NCBI GenBank assembly: GCA_021399405.1
Contig: JAAFKL010000380.1
Coordinates: 1-6,548, forward strand
DNA from: Candidatus Heimdallarchaeota archaeon
GTDB taxonomy: Archaea; Asgardarchaeota; Heimdallarchaeia; Heimdallarchaeales; Kariarchaeaceae
Length of the DNA stretch: 6,548 nucleotides
Direction: 5' to 3'
The notes beneath the pieces are model-generated. The model was not told where the DNA came from, did no database searches, and saw nothing but the letters and a program-made list of their open reading frames with translations. Positions within the stretch are counted from its first letter, which is position 1, and the number at the start of each line of letters is the position of its first letter. Positions 5,971 to 6,548 of the stretch are shown here, piece by piece. Position numbers and translations under genes: made by a program.

Positions 5971-6548
5971 ATGCAGACAATTAAGTTGATTGGCAAACTT
6001 GATAACATACCTGTTTTTGGGGTTGATGATGTTTGTCGCATCACTGGCAAAGATAGAAAGTACGCCAAGCTGAAATTGTCACGTATGCATAAAAAAAGAC
6101 TGGTTAAAAGGATAATGAGGGATAAATACACCCGAAAACGCAACCCTTTTGTGATAGCTTCTCATCTGTACAATCCTTCTTACATTTCTTTTTGGTCTGC
6201 ATCGCAATTCTATGGGTATACTGATCAATTACCTATTACAATAAAAGTGGTGACAGATAAAGCCAGGGAATCTATTGATTTCGATAATATTCGTTTTGAT
6301 TTTATCAAAACCAAGAATATTTATGGCTTTCAAACTATCAGAATCGCGGAGGGGACGATTTATATTGCAGATCCTGAGAAATTGTTGATCGATGCTGTTA
6401 GTAGACCTGATCTGATGGGAAATGAGGGGGAGATTCTGAATGTATATGAATCGGTGATTCCTAATACTAAGAAACTGATTAAATATTTAAAACGCCTGTC
6501 GGTTTTATCTGTTACTAAAAGAGTGGGAAGCTTAATAGAATTGACTCA
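5971..6548 (+). CDS. AbiEi-family antitoxin / transcriptional repressor (3' end outside window)
   Basis: The reading frame is open from ATG 5971 to the window edge (192 complete codons), so the gene is cut by the window, not broken. The product begins with a winged-helix-like region (about 12-60: VFGVDDVCRITGKDRKYAKL, then SRMHKKRLVKRIMRDKYT). It is followed by the family signature ASHLYNPSYISFWSASQFYG with YTDQLPITIKVVT (63-95) and IADPEKLLIDAVSRPDLMG (132-150). These match the AbiEi group (COG5340, type IV toxin-antitoxin / viral defence regulators) as I know it. Family members bind operator DNA through the winged helix and counter the AbiEii nucleotidyltransferase toxin, normally encoded immediately downstream and so beyond this window. 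A 20-bp palindrome touching the TATA box fits autorepression. Leucine codons include many CTG (7 of 17 by hand count), unlike the surface-protein gene to the left, suggesting a different origin. Confidence 0.85.
   Translation, partial: MQTIKLIGKLDNIPVFGVDDVCRITGKDRKYAKLKLSRMHKKRLVKRIMRDKYTRKRNPFVIASHLYNPSYISFWSASQFYGYTDQLPITIKVVTDKARESIDFDNIRFDFIKTKNIYGFQTIRIAEGTIYIADPEKLLIDAVSRPDLMGNEGEILNVYESVIPNTKKLIKYLKRLSVLSVTKRVGSLIELT

Noticed and set aside
5955..6143. 62-codon minus-strand frame with a hydrophobic start
   Set aside because: It is antisense to the AbiEi gene, whose family motifs and leaderless promoter are clear; the hydrophobicity is a by-product of the opposite strand.
1..6548. CRISPR array, insertion sequence, transposase or integrase
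   Set aside because: No regularly spaced short repeats, terminal inverted repeats or recombinase motifs were found in the window.

Overview
The window looks archaeal, most plausibly an Asgard (Heimdall/Loki-like) or related AT-rich lineage. Three of the four genes share an identical TTTAAATA box, and two of these boxes sit about 22-24 nt before an ATG, as in leaderless archaeal transcription. A short stretch matches the 3' end of archaeal 16S rRNA. One protein is a signal-peptide / beta-propeller / Ser-Thr stalk / C-terminal membrane anchor surface protein, and another is an LRR protein with a long N-terminal lead-in of a kind I associate with Asgard archaea. The lineage call is inference; domain Archaea is fairly secure.

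Layout, all genes on the + strand: (1) 1-325, non-coding, with the first copy of a 61-bp exact direct repeat and a TATA box for the next gene. (2) 326-1570, a cytosolic leucine-rich-repeat protein with a TTG start. (3) 1571-1767, a spacer with the first copy of a ~50-bp imperfect repeat built on GGTTT-n-AAACCC. (4) 1768-2277, a small membrane-anchored exported protein with four Cys. (5) 2278-2794, a 517-bp non-coding stretch holding the second copy of each repeat, a third GGTTT-nn-AAACC core, and the promoter of the next gene. (6) 2795-5722, a 975-aa integrin-alpha-like (VCBS/FG-GAP) cell-surface protein. (7) 5731-5801, starting 9 nt after that stop codon, an orphan ~71-nt fragment of the 3' end of 16S rRNA, with helix 45, its GGAA tetraloop and the anti-Shine-Dalgarno tail but no 16S body. 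(8) 5802-5970, an AT-rich spacer ending in a 20-bp palindrome that abuts the TATA box of the last gene. (9) 5971 to the window edge, an incomplete AbiEi-family antitoxin/repressor gene, whose AbiEii nucleotidyltransferase partner would be expected just outside the window.

The most interesting signal is the 16S fragment. It keeps base pairing in helix 45 through several compensatory changes, ends exactly at the mature 16S 3' end, and lies where leucine codon usage changes sharply (CTG rare to the left, common in the AbiEi gene). One reading is an attachment-site-like scar: an element on the left inserted at the 3' end of a 16S gene, leaving the displaced tail beside the original downstream flank. 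A partial duplication or a functional small RNA are alternatives. The left-hand genes look like accessory cell-surface/interaction genes separated by repeats. The right-hand gene is the start of a type IV toxin-antitoxin / phage-defence operon with a visible candidate autoregulatory operator.
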